Of a DNA stretch of 64,000 nt, positions 9,354 to 18,952 are shown piece after piece. Each line of letters begins with the position of its first letter. Positions within the stretch are counted from its first letter, which is position 1. Position numbers and translations under genes: made by a program. Source of the DNA: Bacteroidota bacterium (GTDB lineage: Bacteria > Bacteroidota > Bacteroidia > Bacteroidales > GCA-2711565). The stretch spans positions 1 through 64,000 of the forward strand of contig JAHIVC010000073.1 of NCBI GenBank assembly GCA_018816945.1, read 5' to 3'. The notes under the pieces are model-generated. The model was not told the origin of the DNA. It searched no databases and saw nothing but the letters and a program-made list of their open reading frames with translations.

Positions 9354-10592
9354 TTATCTAAGTTTAAGCGTAACAATCGTAAATACTGCGAGCATGATTC
9401 CAACAATAAAAAATCGCTGAACGATTTTTGGCTCCGAATAACCCAGTACCTGAAAGTGATGATGAAGCGGTGACATTTTAAAAATTCGTTTCCCAATGCC
9501 GGACTTCCTTTTTGTATACTTGAAATAGCTTACCTGAAGTACAACCGAGAGATTTTCAACAACAAAAATTCCGCATAAAATTGGGATTAATAACTCTTTT
9601 CGAATGATAATGGCAATTACGGCTATAATCCCGCCAATAGCCAAACTTCCGGTATCGCCCATAAATACTTGTGCAGGATAGGAGTTGTACCATAGAAAAC
9701 CTATGCAGGCCCCAACAAAGGCACTGATATAAATGGTCAATTCCCCTAAATTGGGGATATACATGATATTTAGGTAATTGGCAAATACGATATTTCCAGA
9801 AACCCAGGTTAAGACAGCAAGTGTAGCTCCGATAATCGCGGAAGTTCCGGTTGCCAGGCCATCCATCCCATCCGTTAAATTGGCTCCATTTGAAACAGCC
9901 ATGATGATCAAGATTACAATTGGAATGAAAATCAAATAAGCTAAGTTTGCATAATCTTTGCCCATCCAGGATATCAGGATAGAATAGTCAAACTCATTAT
10001 TTTTTACGAAAGGGATACTTGTTTTTGTTGATTTTACTGCATCCAGTTCAAAATTCGCTTTGGCATCACCAAGATTGATCCCCTGTGCAATTGCAGTTTC
10101 AACACTGATTTTTTCCCTTATGACAATCGAATCATTAAAATACATGACCGAGCCAACTACCAATCCTAAAATTATTTGTCCTAATAACTTAAATCTTCCG
10201 GCCAAACCTTTTTTATCTTTTCTGAATACCTTGATATAATCATCCAACAAACCAATTCCGCCTAACCAAATGGTTGTGAAGATCAAAAGCAAAACATAAA
10301 TATTATCAAGTTTTACAAATAGAAGTGTTGGGATCAGGACCGCTCCTATTATGATAAGTCCTCCCATTGTTGGCGTTCCTTGTTTTTCAATTTGCCCTTC
10401 CAACCCTAAATCCCTTATCGATTCGCCAACCTGCTTTTTAACAAGCACATTTATCAGTCGCTTACCAAAAAGTAGTGAAATGATGAGAGAGAAAATTATT
10501 GCCATTGCCGCACGGAATGAGATATACTGAAATACCCCTGCACCCGGGAAGTTGAAATGCTGATCGAGATAACTGAATAAATAATAAAGCAT
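9354..10592 (-). CDS. mraY: Phospho-MurNAc-pentapeptide translocase
   Basis: MraY transfers phospho-MurNAc-pentapeptide to undecaprenyl phosphate, forming lipid I in the inner membrane. The 412-residue protein has about ten membrane segments, the catalytic aspartate pair in GLLDDYIKV, the [15 protein letters not shown] loop, the [12 protein letters not shown] motif and the MSPLHHHFQ histidine motif near the C-terminus. It is about 50 residues longer than E. coli MraY because of an insertion between the fourth and fifth segments (about residues 155-215), a normal feature in Bacteroidota. The gene lies 10 bp downstream of murE and is immediately followed by the truncated murD. Confidence 0.97.
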   Translation of the reverse strand: MLYYLFSYLDQHFNFPGAGVFQYISFRAAMAIIFSLIISLLFGKRLINVLVKKQVGESIRDLGLEGQIEKQGTPTMGGLIIIGAVLIPTLLFVKLDNIYVLLLIFTTIWLGGIGLLDDYIKVFRKDKKGLAGRFKLLGQIILGLVVGSVMYFNDSIVIREKISVETAIAQGINLGDAKANFELDAVKSTKTSIPFVKNNEFDYSILISWMGKDYANLAYLIFIPIVILIIMAVSNGANLTDGMDGLATGTSAIIGATLAVLTWVSGNIVFANYLNIMYIPNLGELTIYISAFVGACIGFLWYNSYPAQVFMGDTGSLAIGGIIAVIAIIIRKELLIPILCGIFVVENLSVVLQVSYFKYTKRKSGIGKRIFKMSPLHHHFQVLGYSEPKIVQRFFIVGIMLAVFTIVTLKLR

Positions 10593-10602
10593 AATTTCTG
10601 TC

Positions 10603-12060
10603 TTATAAATTCATTAATAATTGCTTAACAATCTCTTTTTCATCAAAAGGCAATTTTTCACCTTTAATAATTTGATATTTTTCGTGGCCTTTTCCTGCTA
10701 CTAAAATGATATCGCCATCTTTCGCAAACATGATCGCAGTTTTTATTGCTTCTCTTCTATTCGTTATTGATAAAGCTTTTCTCATCTGAACTGCATCAAG
10801 TCCGGCTTTCATATCTTCAATAATTTGATCAGGATCTTCATTGCGCGGATTATCAGAAGTAAGGATGACACGATCACTATTATTGCAGGCAATTTGCGCC
10901 ATAACAGGTCGCTTTAATTTGTCACGATTCCCTCCAGTTCCAATCACCGTAATGAGCTGTTCATTTCCGGTTCTGATCGACGCAATCGTTTTCAAAACAT
11001 TCTCTAAAGCATCGGGTGTGTGGGCGTAATCAATTATTACGTTTATATTACTTTCATATCGTATTTGATCAAATCGACCTTCGGCAGCCTCCATATTGCT
11101 CATCAATGTGAGCACCTTTAATTTATCCTCACCCAACAAAACTGCCGTGGCATAAACGGCGAGTAAATTATAAGCATTGAATTTCCCAATTAATTTAAAC
11201 CATACAGGATGATTCTCAATTTCCAATTCCAATCCTTCAAATTGATTGGTCATAATTTTTGTATTGAAATCTGCAACACCTCTTAAACCATAAGTAAATT
11301 TATCTGCCTTGGTATTTTGCAGCATAATTTGTCCGCGCTTATCATCGGTATTGCAAAGTGCAAATGAAGAGGAAGGCAATTGATCGAAAAATTTCTTTTT
11401 AGCTTTTAAATATTCATCAAAAGTCAGATGATAATCTAAATGATCATGTGAAAGATTGGTAAAAACAGCCCCTGAAAAATGAAGTCCATAAATACGCTCC
11501 TGATCCACTGCATGAGAGCTAACTTCCATAAAACAAAACTCCACACTTGCTTTCACCATTTTATCAAGTAATTGATTCAGTTGAACGCTATCCGGCGTAG
11601 TATGTGTAGAAGCAATGCACTCTTGTCCAATTTTATTTTCAATGGTAGAGAGCAATCCTGTTTTATAGCCTAGCTTTGAGAATAAATCATGAAGTAAAGT
11701 AACTATCGTGGTCTTGCCATTTGTTCCTGTTATTCCTATCAATTTTAGCTTAGTAGATGGGTGATTGTAAAACTCCGTTGCCAATATTCCCAAAGCTTTT
11801 TTTGAATCCGGAACTTGAATATAACAAATGGAATCATTAATGATAGCAGGGATTTTCTCACAAACAACAGCAAGAGCACCTTGCTGAATAGCCAAATCGA
11901 TAAACTGATGACCATCTACATTTGTTCCAGCCTGAGCAACAAATAAAGATCCTTTTTTAACCTTCCGTGAATCAAAAATAATTTCTTTGACCTGAAGATC
12001 GTTAGATCCAATCAATTGCTCGATTTGCAAACTACCTGATATGTCGATCAAATTCTTCAT
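10603..12060 (-). CDS. murE: UDP-MurNAc-tripeptide synthetase (meso-DAP adding)
   Basis: MurE adds the third amino acid of the peptidoglycan stem peptide. The P-loop [10 protein letters not shown] is intact and the C-terminal substrate motif reads SDNPRNEDP. The DNPR form is the signature of enzymes specific for meso-diaminopimelate rather than lysine, so this organism should have DAP-type peptidoglycan. Its 485 residues are normal for the family. It starts 5 bp after ftsI and ends 10 bp before mraY, consistent with a single long transcript. Confidence 0.97.
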   Translation of the reverse strand: MKNLIDISGSLQIEQLIGSNDLQVKEIIFDSRKVKKGSLFVAQAGTNVDGHQFIDLAIQQGALAVVCEKIPAIINDSICYIQVPDSKKALGILATEFYNHPSTKLKLIGITGTNGKTTIVTLLHDLFSKLGYKTGLLSTIENKIGQECIASTHTTPDSVQLNQLLDKMVKASVEFCFMEVSSHAVDQERIYGLHFSGAVFTNLSHDHLDYHLTFDEYLKAKKKFFDQLPSSSFALCNTDDKRGQIMLQNTKADKFTYGLRGVADFNTKIMTNQFEGLELEIENHPVWFKLIGKFNAYNLLAVYATAVLLGEDKLKVLTLMSNMEAAEGRFDQIRYESNINVIIDYAHTPDALENVLKTIASIRTGNEQLITVIGTGGNRDKLKRPVMAQIACNNSDRVILTSDNPRNEDPDQIIEDMKAGLDAVQMRKALSITNRREAIKTAIMFAKDGDIILVAGKGHEKYQIIKGEKLPFDEKEIVKQLLMNL

Positions 12061-12065
12061 TATAC

Positions 12066-14174
12066 CTAGCTTGATAGATTTAATATTATCATCATTCCAC
12101 TTGATATTTTTGTTCCGGCACTAATAGATTGGCTCGAAACAATACCTCTGCCAATCACTTGTGTTTTTACACCTATACTTTCCAATAAATAAACTGCATC
12201 CTTCACGCCCATTCCGCTAACATCGGGTATCAAACCTTCTGTAACTTCTATTTTGCTTATTTCAATACGTCTTTCTTTTGGTTGGGAAATCACCCAACTG
12301 CTATCAGAAATAGTTTTGATCGGATAAGCAAGTGCCTGATAAAGCAATTTGAAATCCGAGTTTTCGCCTTTAATTTCACCCGGAAAGATTGTTTTTGGCT
12401 GCAGATTTGGCGTACCCAGTTGGTTTGCCAATTGTGTAGCTACGATTTTATCAGCTATTTCTTTGAAAACAGGAGCTGCAACAGAGCTTCCATAAATCTT
12501 ACCCTTTGTAGGATTATTTACTACAATGATGCATGAATACTGTGGATCATCAGCCGGGAAATAACCAACAAACGATGCATTATAATCAGACTTATTATAA
12601 CCACTCTTGCCTCTTGCAATCTGCGCGGTACCTGTTTTCCCTGCAACTCTATATTTTATGTTTTCAAATGCAATATCTCCGGTGCCTCTCAAAACAACTC
12701 CTTCCAGCAGAGCTTTGACCGAATCAATTGTTCGTTGCGAACAAATTGATTTATTGATCACAATTGGGCTAAAAGTCTTTAATACCTGATTTTCCTGCCG
12801 TATCGCCATCACAAATTGAGGTTTTACCATCACTCCATTATTTGCGACAGCGTTGTAATAAGTCAGGGTTTGAAGAGGTGTCAGAGTCAATTCGTAGCCA
12901 ATCGACATCCATGGTAAAGTGGTACCATACCAATTACTTTTATCTTTTGGGCTTTTAATATATGGTTTACCTTCTCCTAAAATATCCAGGCCCAAAGGTT
13001 CATTAATTGACATTTTAGTTAAATAATCAACAAATTTTTGCGGATTGTCTTCAAATATTTTAGTTATAACTTTTGATATTCCGACATTTGAGGATTTCTC
13101 GAAAGCTTCGCGAACGGTTATCCATCCTTCGCCAATCTTATGATCATCCTTCATAATCCGGTCATAATATTTGACCCATCCTTCACCGGTTTCGACGTAA
13201 TCATCCACCTTTACTTTTCCCGATTCCAAAGCAGCAATTATAGAAGCCAGCTTAAAAGTTGAACCGGGTTCTACATTTTCGGCTATTGCGTAATTGTATG
13301 ATTCTTCATATGTTCCTGTGGATGGCTCATAACGCAGGTTTGCAATCGCCTTAATAAATCCGGTTTTTGTCTCCATTAACACCGCACAACCCTGATATGC
13401 GCCATGCTCGACCAAATGCTGGTATAATGCATTCTCTGCAACATCTTGGATATCTACATCTATCGAGGTAAAAATATCCTTTCCGTCAACCGGAAGAATA
13501 TCATTTTCGTCATTTAACGGGATCCAATCTCCATTATTTATTCTCCTTTGCAATTGCTGACCTTGAATTCCTTCAATATGATCGGCATAAGCACCCTCTA
13601 AACCAACAAATAATTTTTCTTCTTTATTCTGATAACCAATGGTGCGTTTAGCCAGATTGCCAAAAGGCATTTTTCTCGTAGTATTTGAAATTGAGATTAA
13701 CCCACCAAGGTATTTACCTCTTCTCAAAATTGGGAATGTTCGCAGCTCTTTCAATTGTTCATAAGTAACATTCCTGTTTATTAAAAAATATCGATTCCCA
13801 TCTTTACGGGCTTTTTGCAACTTATTTTTATACGATTGTTTTGAATTATCACCAAACAATTTTGAAAGACATAAAGCCAAAGAATCCACTTCTGAGTTGA
13901 ATAAATCATCTGTTATATGCTCCGAATCCACATCCATTCTGATTTCAAAAACAGGCACAGAAGTTGCGAGCAATCTTCCATCGTCGGAATATATATTACC
14001 ACGGTTAGCTTCTAAGCTTACATACTGCATTTCTTGCTTCTCTGCCTTCTGAAGCAACTTATCGGATTGATAAACCTGAATTTGAACGACTTTAGCAATA
14101 ACAGCAATTCCTGCGAGCAGTACAAAAATGTACAACAAATAAACCCGCCATAGTATGTCACGTTTGTCGTTCAT
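12066..14174 (-). CDS. ftsI: Septal peptidoglycan transpeptidase FtsI (PBP3) with PASTA domain
   Basis: This class B penicillin-binding protein cross-links septal peptidoglycan in the periplasm. Its single N-terminal membrane anchor spans about residues 11-30, followed by the dimerisation domain and the transpeptidase domain. Active-site motifs are complete: S305-T-F-K308 (the acylated serine), SSN at 361-363 and KTG at 513-515. A PASTA domain occupies about residues 640-702 (IPDVSGMGVKDAVYLLESIG). E. coli FtsI is shorter (588 aa) and lacks PASTA, but a C-terminal PASTA is common in Bacteroidota. It lies 8 bp after ftsL and is the probable partner of FtsW. Confidence 0.96.
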   Translation of the reverse strand: MNDKRDILWRVYLLYIFVLLAGIAVIAKVVQIQVYQSDKLLQKAEKQEMQYVSLEANRGNIYSDDGRLLATSVPVFEIRMDVDSEHITDDLFNSEVDSLALCLSKLFGDNSKQSYKNKLQKARKDGNRYFLINRNVTYEQLKELRTFPILRRGKYLGGLISISNTTRKMPFGNLAKRTIGYQNKEEKLFVGLEGAYADHIEGIQGQQLQRRINNGDWIPLNDENDILPVDGKDIFTSIDVDIQDVAENALYQHLVEHGAYQGCAVLMETKTGFIKAIANLRYEPSTGTYEESYNYAIAENVEPGSTFKLASIIAALESGKVKVDDYVETGEGWVKYYDRIMKDDHKIGEGWITVREAFEKSSNVGISKVITKIFEDNPQKFVDYLTKMSINEPLGLDILGEGKPYIKSPKDKSNWYGTTLPWMSIGYELTLTPLQTLTYYNAVANNGVMVKPQFVMAIRQENQVLKTFSPIVINKSICSQRTIDSVKALLEGVVLRGTGDIAFENIKYRVAGKTGTAQIARGKSGYNKSDYNASFVGYFPADDPQYSCIIVVNNPTKGKIYGSSVAAPVFKEIADKIVATQLANQLGTPNLQPKTIFPGEIKGENSDFKLLYQALAYPIKTISDSSWVISQPKERRIEISKIEVTEGLIPDVSGMGVKDAVYLLESIGVKTQVIGRGIVSSQSISAGTKISSGMMIILNLSS

Positions 14175-14182
14175 TACTTCAA

Positions 14183-14581
14183 TTAATTTTTGATTTCAGG
14201 TTTTACCAAAACCAGTTTATAGGGAGGAACCACAGATTCCTTTATTCCACTCCCTAGCAGCCGTTTTGTAATTTCAGATTGTTTACTAATATTCATCAAG
14301 TTTGATTTACACGTAATGTATTCGTATCTCAATTCCTTCAGCTCTTTATTCAATGCATTGAATTCTCTAATATCCTTCTCCGCATAATAGATATTTGCGA
14401 TATAAAGGATGGCTAAAAATGTGGCATAAAGCAAAAAAGTCAATTGGTTTACTACTCCATCTTTCGTTAAAAATCCCCCACCCAGAATACTTTGAATTGT
14501 CCGACGAAAAGAGGAAGTTTTAGCTGAAGAACCAGCCGAACTTGATCTTTGACCCGTTTTTAATTCATTTCTTTGTATCAT
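14183..14581 (-). CDS. ftsL: FtsL-like cell division protein
   Basis: The 132-residue bitopic protein has a basic, serine-rich cytoplasmic tail, one membrane segment at about residues 47-66 and a predicted periplasmic coiled coil (KDIREFNALNKELKELRYEY onward). This is the layout of FtsL, which bridges FtsQ and the FtsW-FtsI synthase. Sequence conservation in this family is very weak, so identification rests on topology and on location between rsmH and ftsI. Its ATG overlaps the rsmH stop by four bases. Confidence 0.82.
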   Translation of the reverse strand: MIQRNELKTGQRSSSAGSSAKTSSFRRTIQSILGGGFLTKDGVVNQLTFLLYATFLAILYIANIYYAEKDIREFNALNKELKELRYEYITCKSNLMNISKQSEITKRLLGSGIKESVVPPYKLVLVKPEIKN

Positions 14582-15471
14582 ATCTTTTCAGCGATACGAA
14601 GCTTTGCACTTCGTGATCTTGGATTTAAATTCAATTCCTCATTTGATGCGGTTACAGGCTTTCTTGAAATTTGGCGAAACAGTGTGATCGGGTTTCCATA
14701 AAAATCCTTCTCGAGTTTTCCTTCAAAATTTCCTGTCTTAATAAAATTTTTCACCAATCGATCTTCCAATGAATGGTACGACATTACGACCAATCTGCCA
14801 CCCGGTTTAAGCACCTCAGCTGCTTGTTCCAGCATACTTTTCAAAGCACTTAACTCATCGTTAACTTCTATACGTAGGGCTTGATATAGTTGAGCAAGGA
14901 ACTTATTTTCTTTGCCTCTTGGCATACAAGACTCCAAGGTTTTCTTCAATTCAACGGTGGTTGAAATCGGATGTTCTGCCCTGCCAATAACAATTAATTT
15001 TGCGATATGCTTTGAGTTTTTTAGTTCTCCATAAGTTTTAAAAACAGCACTTAATTCCTCCAATGAATAATTATTTAAAACATCTAAAGCAGAAGTTTCG
15101 ATTGACTGGTCCATTCGCATATCAATTTTTCCGTCGACACGAGTAGAGAAGCCTCTTTCTGCAGTATCAATCTGGTGTGACGAAACTCCTAAATCAGCCA
15201 AAATCCCATCCACCGGAAGCAACTGAAATAATTGTAAATGCTTTTTTAACTCTTTGAAATTTGCCTGAATAAAAATGAGTTTGCTATCTTCAACTTTGTT
15301 TTGGATAGAATCCTTATCCTGATCGAAGGCAATTAATTTTCCAATCTCTAAGTTTTTCAATATTTCTTTTGAATGGCCTCCTCCACCATAAGTCACATCC
15401 ACGTAATGACCATTCGGTTGAATAGCCAAACCTTCTATACATTCATGTAGTAATACTGGATTGTGGTACAT
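14578..15471 (-). CDS. rsmH: 16S rRNA (cytosine(1402)-N(4))-methyltransferase RsmH
   Basis: RsmH (MraW) uses SAM to methylate the N4 of C1402 in 16S rRNA. The 297-residue protein starts MYHNPVLLHE and has the SAM-binding motif YVDVTYGGGGHS at about residues 23-34, the LADLGVSSHQID segment, the RMD motif and the C-terminal VMSYHSLEDRLVK and RSRSAKLR signatures. Length and motifs are complete. It lies 8 bp after mraZ, in the standard cluster order. Confidence 0.97.
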   Translation of the reverse strand: MYHNPVLLHECIEGLAIQPNGHYVDVTYGGGGHSKEILKNLEIGKLIAFDQDKDSIQNKVEDSKLIFIQANFKELKKHLQLFQLLPVDGILADLGVSSHQIDTAERGFSTRVDGKIDMRMDQSIETSALDVLNNYSLEELSAVFKTYGELKNSKHIAKLIVIGRAEHPISTTVELKKTLESCMPRGKENKFLAQLYQALRIEVNDELSALKSMLEQAAEVLKPGGRLVVMSYHSLEDRLVKNFIKTGNFEGKLEKDFYGNPITLFRQISRKPVTASNEELNLNPRSRSAKLRIAEKI

Positions 15472-15479
15472 TAATTAAT

Positions 15480-15938
15480 TTATTCAGTTTCATTATCACC
15501 CATCACTTCTTCAGCCAAACTTGCAAATTCATCAGGATTGTAATCCACAGCTTTTTCATATTCCGCACGATCCCAGATTTCAATTTTATTTACAACTGAT
15601 GCAAGAACGATTTCGCTCTTTATTTCTCCATATTTTAACAGATCTTTCGGGATCAGGATTCTCCCTGCTTTATCTAATTCGGCAGTTTTCACACCGGCCA
15701 TAAATTTTCTGATAAAATCAACATTCTTCTTTTTAAATCGGTTTAGCGTATTAATTCGTTTGCTTTCCAATTGCCATTCCTCTTTCGGATATAACTCCAG
15801 GCATTTCATAAAAATGCTCCTCTTGATCACGAATCCTTCCGTTGAGGCGGATGGGATTTGTGTCCTCAATTGCGATGGAAACATCAGTCTTCCTTTGACA
15901 TCCACCTTACATTCGTATGTACCTATTATTTCAGCCAA
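15480..15938 (-). CDS. mraZ: Transcriptional regulator MraZ (TTG start)
   Basis: MraZ is an AbrB-fold regulator of the division cluster that forms rings and binds tandem boxes in its own promoter. The 152-residue protein carries two MraZ repeats, with GTYECKVDVKGRLMFPS at residues 6-22 and TAELDKAGRILIPKDL at about 84-99. The start codon appears to be TTG. The frame is closed by TAA five codons upstream, and the next ATG (residue 19) would remove the first conserved strand. A weak initiation codon would fit a low-abundance autoregulator. The gene is first in the cluster and is preceded by three MraZ-type boxes. Confidence 0.94.
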   Translation of the reverse strand: MAEIIGTYECKVDVKGRLMFPSQLRTQIPSASTEGFVIKRSIFMKCLELYPKEEWQLESKRINTLNRFKKKNVDFIRKFMAGVKTAELDKAGRILIPKDLLKYGEIKSEIVLASVVNKIEIWDRAEYEKAVDYNPDEFASLAEEVMGDNETE

Positions 15939-15958
15939 GAATCTTGATTTTTATGGAG

Positions 15959-15966
15959 TAAATATA
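15959..15966 (-). promoter_or_regulatory. Possible -7 element of the mraZ promoter
   Basis: On the minus strand this reads TATATTTA, seven of eight positions of the Bacteroidota -7 consensus TAnnTTTG counting the free ones. It lies 20 bp upstream of the TTG start of mraZ and 9 bp downstream of the MraZ boxes. No good -33 element is visible because that area is occupied by the boxes. The assignment is weak. Confidence 0.35.
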
Positions 15967-15975
15967 AATAATTAT

Positions 15976-16005
15976 TTACCACTTTTTACCACTTTTTACC
16001 ACTTT
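15976..16005 (-). promoter_or_regulatory. MraZ operator: three tandem 10-bp boxes
   Basis: Three perfect head-to-tail copies of the 10-mer TTACCACTTT occupy this span; on the mraZ strand they read AAAGTGGTAA. Tandem GTG-containing boxes at about one-helical-turn spacing upstream of mraZ are the known binding sites of MraZ (AAAGTG-type boxes in Mycoplasma, TGGG-type in E. coli). The boxes lie just upstream of a possible -7 element, overlapping where a -33 element would be, so bound MraZ should repress the cluster. Identification is from pattern and position. Confidence 0.75.
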
Positions 16006-16183
16006 GTTAATAAAAAGTTACATTTAAATGGGTATTTTTTTTTGACACATGAAGAAATTGGGTTACAGAATTGATTGCCTGCTATTTATCTTTGAAATAT
16101 TTTATAAACATTTCAAGCTCTTTAATCTAATTAAACTCAGAAAAAAAATACCGGTTATGAGGTTAAAGAATGACTATTAATCC

Positions 16184-16191
16184 TAAATTTG
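16184..16191 (+). promoter_or_regulatory. Bacteroidota -7 promoter box before glsA
   Basis: TAAATTTG matches the Bacteroidota sigma-ABfr -7 consensus TAnnTTTG exactly and lies 49 bp upstream of the glsA start codon. A -33 element is not clear. The rest of the roughly 300-bp space between mraZ and glsA is AT-rich and contains only this box, the MraZ operator and the possible mraZ -7 element. Confidence 0.5.
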
Positions 16192-16240
16192 TATAGAATG
16201 CATAACAAAACCGATGGACTGATACAACAAAGGCAAAAGC

Positions 16241-17077
16241 ATGAAGCAAAAAGTGATAGATATTGACAATGTTTTTAGAAGCAAGAATCCAAAACTATTT
16301 AAATTAATTCCGGGATTTTTACTCGCTTATTTAAAAAGGATTGCCCATGAAGATGAAATGAATAGCTTTCTTGAAGAACATTCTCAACTATCGGCATTTG
16401 AGTTTATCGACACCGTATTGTTCGATGAATTTGGAGCAAAGGTTTTTTCAGAAGGCCTCGAAAAAATACCACAAACAGGAAAATACATTATAGCTTCGAA
16501 TCATCCATTAGGAGGGCCAGACGGGTTGGCATTAATGCACGAAGTTAGAAAAGTCAGGAGTGATTTAATCGTCCCTGCTAATGACCTTTTATTGAATGTA
16601 CCAAATCTTAAAGAGATTTTTATTCCAATCAACAAACATGGAAGCAATGCCGATAATGTACGGATAATCAATGATACTTTCGCCTCTGAATCTATTTTGC
16701 TTTATTTCCCGGCCGGCCTCGTTTCTCGTAAAAAATCGGGACATATTTCGGATTTACCTTGGAAACAAACATTCATCAAAAAAGCAATCCAACACCAAAG
16801 AGACATAATCCCTACGCATATTAGCGGGCGTAATTCCAACTTTTTTTATAACCTTGCAAATTTACGTGAGAAACTTAAAATTAAGTCAAATATAGAAATG
16901 CTTTATCTGGTTAATGAGATGTATAAACAACGAGATAAAACAATTAAAATTACATTCGGAAATCCAATTCCTTACCAAACTTTTGATAAGAGAATGAGCA
17001 GCATTGCTTGGGCGCAGAAAGTGCGAGAACATATTTATTCCATTGAAACAAACCCTGAAAGTGAATTTAAATATTAA
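16241..17077 (+). CDS. glsA: PlsC-family O-acyltransferase, probable glycine-lipid synthase GlsA
   Basis: This 278-residue protein belongs to the PlsC acyltransferase superfamily: the catalytic block is SNHPLGGPDG (H88, D94), with the later FPAGLVSRKKSG substrate motif. It lacks the long hydrophobic segments of PlsC and resembles the OlsA-like acyltransferases of Bacteroidota. Adjacent genes of this type and a GNAT N-acyltransferase make glycine lipids in Bacteroides thetaiotaomicron (GlsA adds the second, ester-linked acyl chain). The following GNAT gene starts 21 bp later, supporting that role. Generic annotation would be 1-acylglycerol-3-phosphate acyltransferase or hemolysin. Confidence 0.78.
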   Translation: MKQKVIDIDNVFRSKNPKLFKLIPGFLLAYLKRIAHEDEMNSFLEEHSQLSAFEFIDTVLFDEFGAKVFSEGLEKIPQTGKYIIASNHPLGGPDGLALMHEVRKVRSDLIVPANDLLLNVPNLKEIFIPINKHGSNADNVRIINDTFASESILLYFPAGLVSRKKSGHISDLPWKQTFIKKAIQHQRDIIPTHISGRNSNFFYNLANLREKLKIKSNIEMLYLVNEMYKQRDKTIKITFGNPIPYQTFDKRMSSIAWAQKVREHIYSIETNPESEFKY

Positions 17078-17098
17078 GTTGAACTGAAATTGAACTGT

Positions 17099-18025
17099 AT
17101 GGAAACCATAATACCACCTGTCGATAAAGCCTTGCTTGAAAAAGAATTGAATGATAAAATCTTTATCCGTAACACAAATTTTGGCAATAACGAGATTTAC
17201 GTTTTTACGGTACATGATTCACCAAATCTGATGCAAGAAGTTGGTCGTTTGCGTGAAATCACCTTTAGGGATGCAAAAGGAGGAACCGGAAAATCTATCG
17301 ATATTGATAGTTTCGACATTTCTGAAATTCCATTCAAACAACTTATTGTTTGGAATCCTGAAGACAAAGAAATCATTGGCGGCTATCGGTTTATCCATTG
17401 TAAAAATTTACAAATCAATGAGAAAGGTGCTGTTAGTACACCAACTGCAGAATTATTTAAATATTCTGAAAAATTCGTGAAGGAATTTTTACCATATACG
17501 ATTGAACTAGGACGATCTTTTGTTCAACCACTTTACCAACCCTCAAACAATATCAGAAAAGGGATGTATTCATTGGACAATATCTGGGACGGTTTAGGCT
17601 CAATAATGGTTGACAATCCGGATGTTAAATATTTATTCGGCAAAGTAACCATGTACCCACATTTTAATGTTTATGCCCGCGATATCATTCTTTTTTTCAT
17701 GGAAAAATATTTCCCTGACAAGGATGAGCTGGTTCGCCCGCATAAACCCATGAATTACACCACTGATGCGGATGAATTAAATCGGGTTTTTACTTCAAGA
17801 AGTTACGATGAAGATTACAAAATATTGGTGCAAAAAGTAAGAAGTTTGGGTGAGAACATTCCTCCACTTTTCAACGCATACATGAATCTTTCTTCAACAA
17901 TGAGGACTTTTGGCACTGCTTTAAATGATCATTTTGGACTGGTAGAAGAAACCGGGATCATGGTAACCGTTGACGATATTTTTGAGGTTAAAAAAGACCG
18001 TCATGTTACCACTTATAAAATTTAA
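17099..18025 (+). CDS. glsB: GNAT-family N-acyltransferase, probable glycine N-acyltransferase GlsB
   Basis: The product (308 residues from METIIPPVDK) matches the OlsB/hemolysin-like GNAT acyltransferases, with EVGRLREITFRDAKGGTGK near residues 43-61, the GGYRF motif at about 95-99 and the ELGRSFVQPLYQ segment. With GlsA it should form N-acyl-glycine and then the diacylated glycine lipid, an outer-membrane and stress-related lipid of Bacteroidota. The acceptor amino acid cannot be read from sequence; ornithine is the alternative. An upstream in-frame TTG at 17090 is less likely than this ATG. Confidence 0.76.
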   Translation: METIIPPVDKALLEKELNDKIFIRNTNFGNNEIYVFTVHDSPNLMQEVGRLREITFRDAKGGTGKSIDIDSFDISEIPFKQLIVWNPEDKEIIGGYRFIHCKNLQINEKGAVSTPTAELFKYSEKFVKEFLPYTIELGRSFVQPLYQPSNNIRKGMYSLDNIWDGLGSIMVDNPDVKYLFGKVTMYPHFNVYARDIILFFMEKYFPDKDELVRPHKPMNYTTDADELNRVFTSRSYDEDYKILVQKVRSLGENIPPLFNAYMNLSSTMRTFGTALNDHFGLVEETGIMVTVDDIFEVKKDRHVTTYKI

Positions 18026-18034
18026 TAAATAACA

Positions 18035-18643
18035 ATGATTATTAAATCCGCAGATTTTGTTGTTAGCAATCAGGAGGTATCAAAATGCCCTAAAACCGAT
18101 TTGCCCGAATACGCTTTTATTGGCAGGTCAAATGTTGGTAAATCTTCACTGATCAATATGTTAACGAACAGAAAGAAACTGGCAAAGACTTCCTCAACTC
18201 CCGGAAAAACGCAATTGATCAATCATTATTTAATAAATGAAGAGTGGTATTTAGTGGATTTACCCGGATATGGTTTTGCTAAAATCTCAAAATCGGCCAG
18301 AGAAAAATGGGGTGAATTGATCCACAAATACCTGATGAAAAGAAAGAATTTGCGTTGCACATTTATTTTGATTGATGCGCGCATTGAACCTCAAAAAATA
18401 GATTTGGAATTTATGGAATGGCTTGGGATAAATCAATTGCCATTCGTGATCGTATTTACCAAATCTGATAAATTGAACAAAACCGCACTGATCAATAATA
18501 TTGAGCGTTATAAGTTAACTTTGTTCGAAAAATGGACAGAATTACCTCAGTTCATTGTTAGTTCATCAATCACATCCCAAGGAAGGGATGCGATTTATGA
18601 TTTGATTACGGAAACCAATAATTTAGGCGATTTCAACAAGTAA
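18035..18643 (+). CDS. ysxC: Ribosome biogenesis GTPase YsxC/EngB
   Basis: The 202-residue TRAFAC-class GTPase is needed for late assembly of the large ribosomal subunit. The motifs are in order: G1 GRSNVGKS at 30-37, G2 around STPGKTQ, G3 DLPGYG, G4 TKSDK and G5 SSS near residue 170. Its length is normal. It follows glsB by 9 bp, so it may be cotranscribed. Its 3' end overlaps the 3' end of the oppositely oriented biotin-carrier gene by 21 bp, so no separate terminator separates the two. Confidence 0.96.
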   Translation: MIIKSADFVVSNQEVSKCPKTDLPEYAFIGRSNVGKSSLINMLTNRKKLAKTSSTPGKTQLINHYLINEEWYLVDLPGYGFAKISKSAREKWGELIHKYLMKRKNLRCTFILIDARIEPQKIDLEFMEWLGINQLPFVIVFTKSDKLNKTALINNIERYKLTLFEKWTELPQFIVSSSITSQGRDAIYDLITETNNLGDFNK

Positions 18644-18943
18644 CTGACCTTTGGTTACTTGTTCTCCTGAAACTACATGGATTTTCTTTATAACTCCGTC
18701 ATTGGCTGCTCTGATGACATTATTCATCTTCATAGCCTCCAGATAAAGCAGGATATCTCCTGCTTTAACCTTTTTACCCTTTTTCACTTGAATTTTATTA
18801 ATTGATCCGGATATAAATGCAGATATCAATTTCTGATCAACTTCTTTAAAATTCTTTCGGGCAATGTATTTTTTGGTCAACAATGTCTTATAATTTACAC
18901 CGTCGATGGTTAACGTTTTATATTCAGATTCTTTCTCTTCCAT
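18623..18943 (-). CDS. Biotin carboxyl carrier protein
   Basis: This 106-residue biotinyl domain protein has the biotinylation motif EAMKMNN with target lysine K72, in a lipoyl/biotinyl fold covering about residues 38-106. The first 35 residues form a short extension. It carries CO2 between a biotin carboxylase and the carboxyltransferase encoded 9 bp upstream, so the two genes form one unit. The complex is either acyl-CoA (propionyl-CoA) carboxylase or methylmalonyl-CoA decarboxylase. No biotin carboxylase or membrane decarboxylase subunit is encoded in the window, so the direction of the reaction is open. Confidence 0.9.
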   Translation of the reverse strand: MEEKESEYKTLTIDGVNYKTLLTKKYIARKNFKEVDQKLISAFISGSINKIQVKKGKKVKAGDILLYLEAMKMNNVIRAANDGVIKKIHVVSGEQVTKGQLLVEIA

Positions 18944-18952
18944 AACACATTA

